DNA from: Pedobacter chitinilyticus
Lineage (GTDB): Bacteria > Bacteroidota > Bacteroidia > Sphingobacteriales > Sphingobacteriaceae
Direction: 5' to 3'
Length of the DNA stretch: 64,000 nucleotides
Assembly: GCF_003313385.1 (NCBI RefSeq)
Contig: NZ_QMHN01000001.1
Coordinates: 805,325-869,324 of the forward strand
In this document: positions 8,407-16,262 of the stretch, in pieces
Layout: each line of letters starts with the position of its first letter
How positions within the stretch are numbered: position 1 is the first letter of the stretch
Notes under the pieces: model-generated
Databases searched by the model: none
The model's input: the letters and a program-made list of their open reading frames with translations, nothing else
Told to the model about the DNA's origin: nothing
Translations under genes and position numbers: made by a program

Positions 8407-9617
8407 TAATGATGCTTCTTCAAATTCTGATAACAAATCACAATGGATACGCAGGTAAGTACAGCACCCATCATAAACGGTGCTCCAGGAAAGTAAATGC
8501 TACTTTGCTTGCTGGTGAAATGCGCAAAAAGGTACGACATTAATAGCGGGCCAATAATACTTGCCAAGCTCATAAAACTGGTCATAATCCCTTGTAATTC
8601 GCCTTGCTCATCTGGTTTTACTTGCGTAGAAATAATCCCTTGTATAGCTGGACCAGTAATGCCTGCAAGCGCATACGGCACCATAAAGGCGAACATCATC
8701 CATCCCTTACTGGCAAATGCGAATAGAACGAAGCCTAATACATACAAAGACAAGCCAAACATAATCGACTTTTTCTGTCCAAATTTTGGAATAATGATAC
8801 GGATTAATCCACCTTGTACAATGGCAACAGTTAAGCCCACAAAGCCCAACGAATAACCAATCCAAGTTTCGTTCCAGTGAAACTTCTCTTGCGTATAAAA
8901 TGCCCAAACGGTTTGGGTAGATTGTGCGGCGATGAATAAGATCAAAAGGGCCGCTAGTAATCCCAATAATGAAGGATAGCGTTTAATTTGCATTAAAGCG
9001 CCTACAGGGTTAGCTCTTTTCCATTCAAATTTGCGTCTATTCTCTTTCTTTAAAGATTCAGGAAGGATGAAATAACCATATAACCAGTTGATCAGTGAAA
9101 GTCCACCAGCAATCATGAAAGGCACCCTTGTTCCAAATTGACTAAATACACCGCCAATGACGGGGCCGATGATAAAACCTAAGCCAAATGCGGCGCCGAT
9201 TAACCCAAAGTTTTGTGCTCTTTTTTCTGGTGTACTTACATCTGCAATGTAAGCAGAGGCGGTAGTGATACTTGCCCCACATATCCCTGCGATGATACGA
9301 CCAAGAAACAACAAAGAAATGGTATGGGCAAATGCCAAAAAGAAATAATCTATGGCCATACCAAATAAGGAAATGAGTAATACAGTTCGCCTACCTGTCT
9401 TGTCACTTAAGGCCCCAAGAATAGGTGAACAAGCAAACATCATCAGCGAGTATACGGTAAGTAAAAAACCACCATATTCAGAAGCTTCACTCAGCGTTGC
9501 ACCAGTGAGTTCCTTAATGAGGGCAGGCATGATGGGAATGATGATACCAAAACCTATGCAGTCGAAAAGGATGGTTACTAGTATAAAGAATACACCAGCA
9601 TTTCTATTGTTTGCCAT
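8406..9617 (-). CDS. TCR/Tet-type MFS drug:H+ antiporter
   Basis: A 403-residue, 12-helix major-facilitator pump of the TetA-like DHA1 group. Motif A GALSDKTGRR lies between helices 2 and 3, and a motif C-like GxGxxxGPxxGG stretch (GLGFIIGPVIGG) is present in helix 5. Substrate specificity cannot be assigned from sequence; many genomic Bacteroidetes copies are annotated as tetracycline resistance without proof. I take the ATG at 9617 (MANNRN) and not the in-frame ATG at 9638, because the TAACTTTG promoter element at 9636-9643 overlaps the latter. A 19-base dyad lies in the promoter. Confidence 0.88.
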   Translation of the reverse strand: MANNRNAGVFFILVTILFDCIGFGIIIPIMPALIKELTGATLSEASEYGGFLLTVYSLMMFACSPILGALSDKTGRRTVLLISLFGMAIDYFFLAFAHTISLLFLGRIIAGICGASITTASAYIADVSTPEKRAQNFGLIGAAFGLGFIIGPVIGGVFSQFGTRVPFMIAGGLSLINWLYGYFILPESLKKENRRKFEWKRANPVGALMQIKRYPSLLGLLAALLILFIAAQSTQTVWAFYTQEKFHWNETWIGYSLGFVGLTVAIVQGGLIRIIIPKFGQKKSIMFGLSLYVLGFVLFAFASKGWMMFAFMVPYALAGITGPAIQGIISTQVKPDEQGELQGIMTSFMSLASIIGPLLMSYLFAHFTSKQSSIYFPGAPFMMGAVLTCVSIVICYQNLKKHH

Positions 9618-9635
9618 GAATTTTTTTTGAGAAAA

Positions 9636-9669
9636 CAAAGTTAATCTAAAACAGCACTTCTAGTGCTGT
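9636..9669 (-). promoter_or_regulatory. promoter with overlapping dyad operator for the MFS gene
   Basis: On the minus strand a perfect TAnnTTTG element (TAACTTTG, 9636-9643) predicts transcription from about 9632, 15 bases before the ATG at 9617. Directly upstream lies a perfect dyad, ACAGCACT-TCT-AGTGCTGT (9651-9669), which occupies the spacer between the -33 and -7 positions. A repressor bound there would block transcription. No regulator gene is adjacent. Confidence 0.6.
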
Positions 9670-9722
9670 AAAAATAAATTTTTATGCGGCGCAGTAAATA
9701 GGGGAAATAAAGAGTGATTTTA

Positions 9723-9752
9723 GCCAAACTTTGCATTTGTTTGGCGTTTTTT
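9723..9752 (+). terminator. orphan plus-strand intrinsic terminator
   Basis: GCCAAAC (9723-9729) pairs with GTTTGGC (9739-9745), followed by GTTTTTT. No plus-strand gene lies between phoH (ends 8265, with its own palindrome) and this hairpin, so it may end a short RNA starting within 9640-9720. The rest of the gap (9753-9942) is very AT-rich and I see no gene in it. Confidence 0.55.
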
Positions 9753-9942
9753 AGGTACCGAATTATATTTCGTTTGCTTTTATAAAGTATTATAAATCAA
9801 TATTTTTAAATTAACTCTATTAAAGTTTTTATTTTTATAAGGTTCGATATTTAGTCGCAAAAATGTTTAAAATGCAGAATAAAATTCTGTTTTGATGATT
9901 AAGTGTCTTTTTAATAGATGGTTGCAGTTTTTAAATGGAGGT

Positions 9943-10191
9943 TTACTGCTGTCTCTGGTAAGCAGCTATAAAATCGCCCCTCATTACTTTGAAGCGCTCT
10001 ATTACTGTTTCGATAAACTCTTCGTCTATGATTTGAAATACTTCATTTACCCCTCCTCCTGTAAGGTCTAATTCCGAGATTTTGTAGCTCTGTTCATAAG
10101 GTCCTTGTTCAAATTTTACAATGAATTTTTGGTTCATGCTGAAGATGCTGATTTTGCATTGTGGGTGCGGTAATTCTGCTATAATTCTCAT
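9943..10191 (-). CDS. conserved hypothetical protein, about 82 residues
   Basis: The open frame extends to 10278, but the ATG at 10191 (MRIIAELPHPQCK) gives a compact 82-residue protein; the extra 29 residues are low-complexity and look like leader. The sequence alternates short beta-like stretches (CKISIFSMNQKFIVKFEQG) with a C-terminal helix (EEFIETVIERFKVMRGDFIAAY). I recall similar small proteins in Sphingobacteriaceae but know no function. It lies 106 bases downstream of the S46 peptidase on the same strand and may be co-transcribed. Confidence 0.65.
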   Translation of the reverse strand: MRIIAELPHPQCKISIFSMNQKFIVKFEQGPYEQSYKISELDLTGGGVNEVFQIIDEEFIETVIERFKVMRGDFIAAYQRQQ

Positions 10192-10297
10192 TGTTGTTTT
10201 CGATTTTAGTTTTGTGTAATACGTTAGGTGTTGGCAGTGCTCGATCGATCCGTTATTTGTAAATCTGAAATCGAGCACTGCGGATACCTAAATTGGA

Positions 10298-12466
10298 TTA
10301 AAGTTTAACACCCATTTCTTTGAGTAAGAAGTCGGCTTTGTCTATTTTGGATGCTGCCCAAAGTACGTACCTGATGTCGACACCTATAGAGCGGCTATAG
10401 CTTTCATTCCAAGCGTAGTCGTTTATCGTGGCACCGTAAGCACGGTCAAAGTTTACGCCAATCAATTCGCCATTAGCATTCATGATCGGAGAACCAGAGT
10501 TTCCGCCAGTAGTATCCATGTTGTAAAGGAAAGCAACGGGAACATCGTTTAATTCTTTTTTAGCAAAAGGACCGAAGTCTTTTTTGTTCCAAAGCTCCTT
10601 AATGATGTTTGGATAGTAGAAATCAGGATTGCTAGTAGCTCCTTTTTCTAATATTCCCTTAATGGTGGTGTAAGGTGACATGTATGTGGCATCAGCAGGC
10701 GAGTAGCCGCGTACATATCCGTAAGTTAAGCGTAGGGTACTGTTCGCGTCAGGTATGAAGCCTTTTTTTAAGAATTTTTCTTTAACATTCACATAGTCGC
10801 CCATCAATTTATTCAGTAGTCCATCCCTTCGATCTTTTTCTGGTTTTAATTCGGCTATTTGACGGGCAATATCGCTCTCCAATAAGAGTAAGCCATCATT
10901 ATAGTCGGTTAAGGTCTTTGGAGACTTTAAGAGGCTGTTAAATACGTAATCTTGGTCTTTTAGCTTCGTTAGGCCAAAAGTGTCACTGATGTAGTCATTG
11001 GCCATCGCTTCGTTGTTGCTTCCGCGGTTAATGATTTTGTCGATCGCGGTTACTCTTTGATTTGGCGTAAAAGCCACGGCATCCATCATCATTCTTTTGA
11101 AGATTCGTCTGTCAACATCAATATCGTAAGCGTCGTAAATGGTGCTTAAGGTTTGTTTTAGCTTGCCAATATTGTTCTCGAAATAAGTTTGTTTTTGAGC
11201 TGAAGGCTGCTGATTGAGGTTGTTTTTAAAGATGTTGATGTTTTTGGCAACATTCAATAGGCTGGTAGAGGTGTAGATTTGGCTCAACCATAAATCTCTA
11301 TTGGCATCGCCATTAATGATTTTGTAAAGCTGGTCGATGTTGGCCATCAAATTTCCGTATTGTGCTTTTACATCGCTATTGCTGTTGATGAATTCAGCCA
11401 AAGCAGCATCTTCTTCTTGTTTTTTAGCGACAAGGTCAATTCCTTTTATTCCAGTTAATTTACCGCGATAGTTCTTCATTACATTTGCGTTGCGCTTAAT
11501 GCGTGTTGCTAACTTTATTTCGGTCGCTTTATCTTTTTTGCCTACGTTTTCCATTGTGGTGTTTTGGAAATCATATAAATCAGAAGTATAGGGCAGTACA
11601 TATTTGGCTTGGTAGTCAATGAACTGCGCAGGGCGATGACGGAAAGTTTTGCCAGGATAGCCCAAAATAAATACGAAATCCTCTTCATTGGTGCCGTTTG
11701 CATTTACCTTTAGTGATTTTTTTGGTTTGAAAGGAACGTTGTCTTTGCTATACTTTGCTGGTTTGCCATCCTTGCCTACGTAAGCTCTCATGAACGAGTA
11801 GTCACCTGTGTGACGGGGCCATACCCAATTGTCTGTTTCTCCACCAAATTCGCCAATCTGACGGTTGGGTACATAAACCAATCTTACGTCTTGAATGGTT
11901 TTGTATCTGAACAACACATAGGTTTTGCCAATGAACATTTCCGAAACTTCGGCTTTAATGCTTGGGTCTTTTTGTTCTGCGTCGGCTGCAATGTTTTTCA
12001 TTTGATTGTTGATCATCTGCAAGCGGGTGGCAGGATCATCGATATTGGCTACTGATCCTAAGATTCGGTCAGATACATCTTCATAGCTATCTGTAATACG
12101 GCAGGTTAAACCTTTTGCTTCAATTTCTTGTTCACGTGTTCTTGCTACAAAACCTTTGTTTAAATAGTCATTTTCAGGCGTGCTTGCCAATTGTACAGCA
12201 CTAAACGCACAGTGGTGGTTAGTAATGATCAATCCTTCGTCTGAGACAAACGATCCCGTACATCCGCCAACGTTAACCAATGCATCTACTAAGCTGACGC
12301 CATTTGGATTATATACTTCATTTTGGTCAATTTTTAAACCAGCTTTCTTTAAATCCAATTTGCTGATTTCGCTCAAAGGAAACATTCCTTCATCACGTAG
12401 TTTGTAGCCCAAATGGCTCAAACCACCAATCAGAAGTAAAGTAATTAATAAGCTTTTTTTGTTCAT
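10298..12466 (-). CDS. S46 family dipeptidyl-peptidase, predicted DPP11 type
   Basis: A 722-residue periplasmic exopeptidase that would release dipeptides from oligopeptide N-termini. An N-terminal hydrophobic segment (residues 6-20) acts as signal. The catalytic triad is recognisable: His85 (TNHHCAF), Asp222 (RHTGDYSF) and Ser657 (GGNSGSP). Eighteen residues after the serine is Arg675, the position that is Arg673 in Porphyromonas DPP11 and Gly in DPP7; arginine there selects Asp/Glu at P1. The length matches DPP11 (about 720). The gene has a clear promoter of its own. Confidence 0.93.
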   Translation of the reverse strand: MNKKSLLITLLLIGGLSHLGYKLRDEGMFPLSEISKLDLKKAGLKIDQNEVYNPNGVSLVDALVNVGGCTGSFVSDEGLIITNHHCAFSAVQLASTPENDYLNKGFVARTREQEIEAKGLTCRITDSYEDVSDRILGSVANIDDPATRLQMINNQMKNIAADAEQKDPSIKAEVSEMFIGKTYVLFRYKTIQDVRLVYVPNRQIGEFGGETDNWVWPRHTGDYSFMRAYVGKDGKPAKYSKDNVPFKPKKSLKVNANGTNEEDFVFILGYPGKTFRHRPAQFIDYQAKYVLPYTSDLYDFQNTTMENVGKKDKATEIKLATRIKRNANVMKNYRGKLTGIKGIDLVAKKQEEDAALAEFINSNSDVKAQYGNLMANIDQLYKIINGDANRDLWLSQIYTSTSLLNVAKNINIFKNNLNQQPSAQKQTYFENNIGKLKQTLSTIYDAYDIDVDRRIFKRMMMDAVAFTPNQRVTAIDKIINRGSNNEAMANDYISDTFGLTKLKDQDYVFNSLLKSPKTLTDYNDGLLLLESDIARQIAELKPEKDRRDGLLNKLMGDYVNVKEKFLKKGFIPDANSTLRLTYGYVRGYSPADATYMSPYTTIKGILEKGATSNPDFYYPNIIKELWNKKDFGPFAKKELNDVPVAFLYNMDTTGGNSGSPIMNANGELIGVNFDRAYGATINDYAWNESYSRSIGVDIRYVLWAASKIDKADFLLKEMGVKL

Positions 12467-12493
12467 TGTGTTGTTAGTTAAGTTCTAATCGGT

Positions 12494-12521
12494 CAAAACT
12501 AAGGAAATTGTTTTATCCAAA
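12494..12521 (-). promoter_or_regulatory. TTTG-N16-TAGTTTTG promoter of the S46 peptidase
   Basis: Minus-strand TTTG (12518-12521) and TAGTTTTG (12494-12501) match both halves of the Bacteroidetes consensus with a 16-base spacer. Predicted transcription starts near 12490, giving a 24-base leader before the ATG at 12466. Confidence 0.6.
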
Positions 12522-12574
12522 CCACAGATGTTGAATAGTTGTAATTTGTGGAGTTTTTTGTTTAGATTTATCAT

Positions 12575-12775
12575 ATGAACGCTTTAGGTTTTGTTTTAAT
12601 CGTTGCCATTCTGCTTTGGATAGGGCTATCTGCTTGGGCAGTAAAGGATATTGCTAAACGTGCCACGGATGTTAAAAAGCGGCAGCATAAAACTGCTTGG
12701 ACTAACATTGTGGTCATATTCCCTTTTCTTGGTCTGCTGGCTTATGGGGTATATGGAAGAAGGACTTTGCGCTAA
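12575..12775 (+). CDS. small PLDc_N-type membrane protein
   Basis: A 66-residue protein with two membrane helices (about 4-24 and 43-60) separated by a basic loop, ending in YGVYGRRTLR. This matches the PLDc_N pattern, the short N-terminal membrane module of cardiolipin synthases, which also occurs as free-standing small proteins of unknown role. The TAGATTTA element at 12563-12570 puts the transcription start almost on the ATG. An overlapping 68-codon frame (12651-12857) is a shadow. Confidence 0.7.
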   Translation: MNALGFVLIVAILLWIGLSAWAVKDIAKRATDVKKRQHKTAWTNIVVIFPFLGLLAYGVYGRRTLR

Positions 12776-12803
12776 TCTCATTTTATTTCCATTTTATATT
12801 CTC

Positions 12804-12837
12804 TTTGATGTATCCCGTTATTTAATAACTAAATTTG
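12804..12837 (+). promoter_or_regulatory. TTTG-N22-TAAATTTG promoter of the fRMsr gene
   Basis: TTTG at 12804-12807 and a perfect TAAATTTG at 12830-12837. The ATG at 12842 begins four bases after the element, so the mRNA is predicted to be leaderless. Confidence 0.6.
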
Positions 12838-12841
12838 TGCC

Positions 12842-13318
12842 ATGGCAGAAGATTTAACCATTTTAAAGACGGCTTCGAAAGAAGAAAAGTATCAATCTAT
12901 TATTCCGCAAATTAAAGCCCTTGTTGAAGGTGAAGATGATTTAATTGCCAACTTGGCCAATGTTTGTGCGGCTTTAAAAGAGCAGTTCGGCTGGTTTTGG
13001 GTGGGTTTCTATTTAGTGAAAAATGAGGAGTTAGTATTGGGGCCTTTTCAAGGACCAGTAGCTTGTACACGTATCAAAAAGGGAAAAGGGGTTTGTGGTG
13101 CCTCATGGCAAAGAGAAGAGGTGCTTGTGGTGCCAAATGTGGATGAGTTTCCTGGGCATATCGCCTGTGCTTCAGCATCTAAATCTGAAATTGTATTGCC
13201 TTTTTATCTCCAAGATCAAATCGTTGGGGTTTTAGATGTTGATAGTGAATATCTATCTCATTTTGATAATGTTGATGCTAAATACCTAAATGAAATTTTA
13301 AGATTGATTCATGGCTAA
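12842..13318 (+). CDS. msrC: free methionine-(R)-sulfoxide reductase (GAF domain)
   Basis: A 158-residue single GAF-domain enzyme that reduces free Met-R-sulfoxide with thioredoxin as donor. All three family cysteines are present with exact E. coli spacing: Cys75, Cys85 (10 apart) and Cys109 (24 further), equivalent to Cys84/94/118. The GAF core FGWFWVGFYLV and the end VLDVDSEYL are typical. The stop overlaps the glycosylase start by 8 bases, coupling oxidative-damage repair of methionine with that of DNA bases. The predicted mRNA is leaderless. Confidence 0.93.
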   Translation: MAEDLTILKTASKEEKYQSIIPQIKALVEGEDDLIANLANVCAALKEQFGWFWVGFYLVKNEELVLGPFQGPVACTRIKKGKGVCGASWQREEVLVVPNVDEFPGHIACASASKSEIVLPFYLQDQIVGVLDVDSEYLSHFDNVDAKYLNEILRLIHG

Positions 13319-13922
13319 ATTACCTGCTTCTTTTTACCAAAATGAAGATGTAGTTGAGGTAGCCAGGCAGTTACTTGGTAAAATGTTGTTCACCAATATT
13401 GATGGAAAACTTACTGGTGGTATCATTACAGAAACAGAAGCTTATGATGGGGTGGTAGATAAAGCCTGTCATGCATATGGTGGAAGAAATACCAATAGAA
13501 CAGCAACCATGTATTTAGCTGGTGGCGTCACTTATGTGTACTTGTGCTATGGCATTCATCATTTATTAAATGTGGTGAGTGGTACGGCTGGTAATCCACA
13601 AGCGGTATTGATTAGGGCCATAGAACCTACGGAAGGTATCGAACTGATGTTGGAGAGGAGAAAGATGGAGAAGTTAGCTTCTCGTATTACTGCAGGTCCA
13701 GGAGCATTATCAAAAGCTTTAGGTATAGATAGGCAGCTTAATGCTAAAGAACTATCTGCCAACGAAATTTGGATTGAAGATAGTGATAGACAATATACTG
13801 AAGATGAGATTGCAGCCACTACTAGAATAGGTGTGGCTTACGCGCAGGAACATGCCTTATGGCCTTTTAGGTTTTACCTTAAGGGGAATAAATATGTTAG
13901 CAAGCCTAACAATCTGAATTAA
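13311..13922 (+). CDS. mpg: DNA-3-methyladenine glycosylase (AAG/MPG type)
   Basis: A 203-residue base-excision repair glycosylase that removes alkylated purines and hypoxanthine. The signature region is intact: ETEAYDGVVDKACHAYGG (with the catalytic Glu and DNA-contacting residues), RTATMYLAGG, TYVYLCYGIHHLLNVV, and RAIEP with GPGALSKALGI. The length is normal for bacterial AAG. It overlaps the fRMsr gene by 8 bases and must be its operon partner. No alkylation-response regulator is seen. Confidence 0.95.
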   Translation: MAKLPASFYQNEDVVEVARQLLGKMLFTNIDGKLTGGIITETEAYDGVVDKACHAYGGRNTNRTATMYLAGGVTYVYLCYGIHHLLNVVSGTAGNPQAVLIRAIEPTEGIELMLERRKMEKLASRITAGPGALSKALGIDRQLNAKELSANEIWIEDSDRQYTEDEIAATTRIGVAYAQEHALWPFRFYLKGNKYVSKPNNLN

Positions 13923-13951
13923 ATTATTAATTATTAGTATTCCCTATAAAA

Positions 13952-14020
13952 CTGATGCTGAACTAAATTTGCTTCGCAGCTACTTCGTGGTCAGCATGAC
14001 GATGCATTGATTTGTCGTCA
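13952..14020. repeat. palindromic repeat with GATGCTGAAC/GGTCAGCATGAC arms
   Basis: GATGCTGAAC (13954) faces GGTCAGCATGAC (13989-14000), and a second small hairpin TGACGA/TCGTCA (13997-14020) overlaps it. It lies between convergent genes. The rest of the 190-base gap shows nothing else. Confidence 0.5.
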
Positions 14021-14112
14021 CCCCAATTTATTTTAGGGTCAATGTTAAGCGATTATAAATTAATGAGCATAATAATAATCGTTTCTGGTGCTCACGAGGA
14101 CAACTGCACTGT

Positions 14113-14949
14113 CTAATCTATTGGATATTTTGCTTCCATGATCATTCCCTCATCACTTAGCAATTCGTGAAGAATAGGATCTTTTAAAAGATCAGTAAGC
14201 TTGATTTTTTTTCCATTAAGATAGCCAATATTACTAATCAAGCGAACTCCGTGACTATAATCCGCCCAGGTATTGGTGTGTTTATTATAAACAGGTTGTA
14301 TGGCTTTACCATCTAGCTTATGCCAACCGTAAATCACTACTCTAGGGGTAGCTTGTCTATATATTTTATTAGAGATAATGATGTCTTTTTTATTCCCCGC
14401 AGTTAAGCTGCCTTGTTTGTAATTGCTACCCAATGCTTGTAACTGTTTTTGCACTATCTCATGGTGCATTCTAAAAACAGGCACGGTGGTCATTGCTTTT
14501 GTGGGTGGGATAGGCTGTGGTTCTAATTTGATTATCGCTTGGCGATAGATCTCATCTACCATGCTTTTGGTAGGTAATAAGGTGTGGGTTAAATTGGCGA
14601 TACGCTGTGCCAGCATAGGTGTGGTGGGCATGTAGATGTAATCGGTGTCGGTGCCAATAGAAAGATAATCAGATGTTGTATAAATAATTAATTGATAGTT
14701 TTTTATATCAATTACTTTGTTTATTTCTATAGGTGATAGCTTCCTTAAGAATGAAGGGATATTTCCGTTTTTAACCTCCTGCCAAATCATTTCTTCTCGT
14801 GCAGAAAGGCTTATGTTGGTATCGACAATTAGCTTTGAAAATTGACTTCCTGTAAGTGCATCTGCTTTGCGTTTTTTTAGTTTCAGTTCCTGAGCAAATG
14901 CTCCTAAACCAATAATTAGAACAATGAATAATAATGGAAGTCTTTTCAT
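14113..14949 (-). CDS. hypothetical secreted protein
   Basis: A 278-residue protein with a clear signal peptide ([20 protein letters not shown]). The mature part has no domain I can name with confidence. A conserved-looking stretch, [20 protein letters not shown] followed by [12 protein letters not shown], resembles a motif I have seen in secreted Bacteroidetes proteins of unknown function, and hints at ligand or carbohydrate binding. Its start overlaps the queG stop by 4 bases (ATGA), so it is translated from the queG message, although a link to queuosine is doubtful for an exported protein. Confidence 0.7.
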   Translation of the reverse strand: MKRLPLLFIVLIIGLGAFAQELKLKKRKADALTGSQFSKLIVDTNISLSAREEMIWQEVKNGNIPSFLRKLSPIEINKVIDIKNYQLIIYTTSDYLSIGTDTDYIYMPTTPMLAQRIANLTHTLLPTKSMVDEIYRQAIIKLEPQPIPPTKAMTTVPVFRMHHEIVQKQLQALGSNYKQGSLTAGNKKDIIISNKIYRQATPRVVIYGWHKLDGKAIQPVYNKHTNTWADYSHGVRLISNIGYLNGKKIKLTDLLKDPILHELLSDEGMIMEAKYPID

Positions 14950-15881
14950 GATTGCTTTAAAAAATCAATGTTACGTTTTAAACCCGTAAACTTAGTTCGT
15001 TTAACGGGCGAATTTTTGAAAACCTTCTTGAATACTTCATCCGTCATGTCAAGCAGTTCGCTTTTGCTTAATCCTAGCAATTCTTCTTTGGGTTTAAAAT
15101 TCTCTTCATTATGAACGGTCGCAAATCTGTTCCAAGGACATACATCCTGGCAAACATCGCAACCAAACATCCAATTGTCCATTTTTCCCTTAAACTCGGT
15201 AGGAATTTCGTTTTTAAGCTCAATGGTCAGATACGAAATACATTTGCTGCCATCTACTTTGTAAGGGGCTACAATGGCATTGGTAGGGCAAGCGTCGATA
15301 CAACGGGTACAAGAACCACAATGGTCTGTAGGGAAGGGATTGTCGTAATCCAGGTCTAAATCTATAATCAGTTCTGCGAGAAAGAAAAAAGAACCTGCTT
15401 GCTTGCTGATTAAATTCGAATTTTTGCCCCGCCAGCCTAAGCCAGCTTTTTGCGCCCAAGCTTTATCCATTACTGGGGCCGAGTCTACAAAACAACGTCC
15501 GTCTACTTCGCCAATATTTTCACGGATAAAATGCATTAACTCCTGTAGCTTTTCTTTAATCACAGCGTGGTAATCCATTCCATAAGCATATTTGGAGATT
15601 TTTGGCGCATGTTCGTCCCGTTGCTTTTCTTCCGAATAGTAATTCAACGTGAGCGATACGATTGATTTAGCACCTTCCACCAATAATCTAGGATCTAAAC
15701 GTTTATCGAAGTAGTTTTCCATGTAGCCCATTTCCCCATGGTGGTTGTTTTTGAGCCAGTTTTCTAATCGAGGAGCTTCTTCTTCCAGAAATTCGGCCTT
15801 GGCAATACCACAAGACATAAAGCCTAAACGCTGGGCTTCTTGCTTGATCATGTGACTGTATTTACTCGCCTGATTGAACAT
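14946..15881 (-). CDS. queG: epoxyqueuosine reductase QueG
   Basis: A 311-residue cobalamin-dependent iron-sulfur enzyme catalysing the last step of tRNA queuosine synthesis. Two 4Fe-4S cluster motifs are present ([12 protein letters not shown] and [11 protein letters not shown]). The active-site region [19 protein letters not shown] is intact, and the N-terminal cobalamin-binding fold looks normal. A TATCTTTG element ends 8 bases before the ATG. No other que gene is in the window. The downstream partner overlaps by 4 bases. Confidence 0.96.
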   Translation of the reverse strand: MFNQASKYSHMIKQEAQRLGFMSCGIAKAEFLEEEAPRLENWLKNNHHGEMGYMENYFDKRLDPRLLVEGAKSIVSLTLNYYSEEKQRDEHAPKISKYAYGMDYHAVIKEKLQELMHFIRENIGEVDGRCFVDSAPVMDKAWAQKAGLGWRGKNSNLISKQAGSFFFLAELIIDLDLDYDNPFPTDHCGSCTRCIDACPTNAIVAPYKVDGSKCISYLTIELKNEIPTEFKGKMDNWMFGCDVCQDVCPWNRFATVHNEENFKPKEELLGLSKSELLDMTDEVFKKVFKNSPVKRTKFTGLKRNIDFLKQS

Positions 15882-15888
15882 TGTTTTG

Positions 15889-15896
15889 CAAAGATA
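15889..15896 (-). promoter_or_regulatory. TATCTTTG promoter element of queG
   Basis: A perfect TAnnTTTG match on the minus strand; predicted start near 15885, only about 4 bases before the queG ATG. No well-spaced TTTG is visible upstream. Confidence 0.5.
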
Positions 15897-15987
15897 GCCA
15901 TTTGGCTAACAAACCTTTTACTAAGGTTGGTTGTTAAATAATAGCAATACAAATTATAATAAGCTACTACTAAATTTAAACTGAGTT

Positions 15988-16209
15988 ATGGAAAATCAAA
16001 CGGAAAATACTGAAAATGAAAATAAACATGTAACGCATGACGTAGAAACCAATTACGATGCGCATCAAGAAAACCCTAAACCTGCGCCCACGGTAAATGA
16101 GCCCGATAATGAAGGGGCAGGCCAGGCCATGAAATGGGTCATTCCAATTGTAATAGTGGTTTTGCTAGTGGTTTGGTTCATCTTTTTTAGAAACAATGTG
16201 ACAAAATAG
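15988..16209 (+). CDS. small tail-anchored membrane protein, hypothetical
   Basis: 73 residues: an Asn/Glu/Pro-rich, disordered-looking N-terminal 48 residues, then one membrane helix (about 49-67) and a short RNNVTK tail. This suggests a tail-anchored inner-membrane protein with the acidic arm in the cytoplasm. No family is recognised. A TAAATTTA element at 15971-15978 precedes the ATG by 9 bases, which supports expression. The reading frame is credible because of the promoter and the clean membrane segment. Confidence 0.6.
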   Translation: MENQTENTENENKHVTHDVETNYDAHQENPKPAPTVNEPDNEGAGQAMKWVIPIVIVVLLVVWFIFFRNNVTK

Positions 16210-16234
16210 TGTACCAACCAACTATATTTTGAGT

Positions 16235-16262
16235 GTAAAGCTGCTTATTTTAGCAGCTTTAC
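16235..16262. terminator. hairpin overlapping the 3' end of the GNAT-nitrilase gene
   Basis: GTAAAGCTGC (16235-16244) and GCAGCTTTAC (16253-16262) are perfect 10-base arms; the stop codon of the minus-strand gene lies in the loop. It sits at a convergent junction and probably limits transcription from both sides, though it has no T run. Confidence 0.5.

Noticed and set aside
9618-9638. Upstream ATG for the MFS pump
   Set aside because: It overlaps the TAACTTTG promoter element, so it would not be on the mRNA; the family normally starts near MANNRN.
12651-12857. 68-codon frame overlapping the PLDc_N gene
   Set aside because: A shadow frame; it covers the promoter of the fRMsr gene and the real small membrane protein in another frame.
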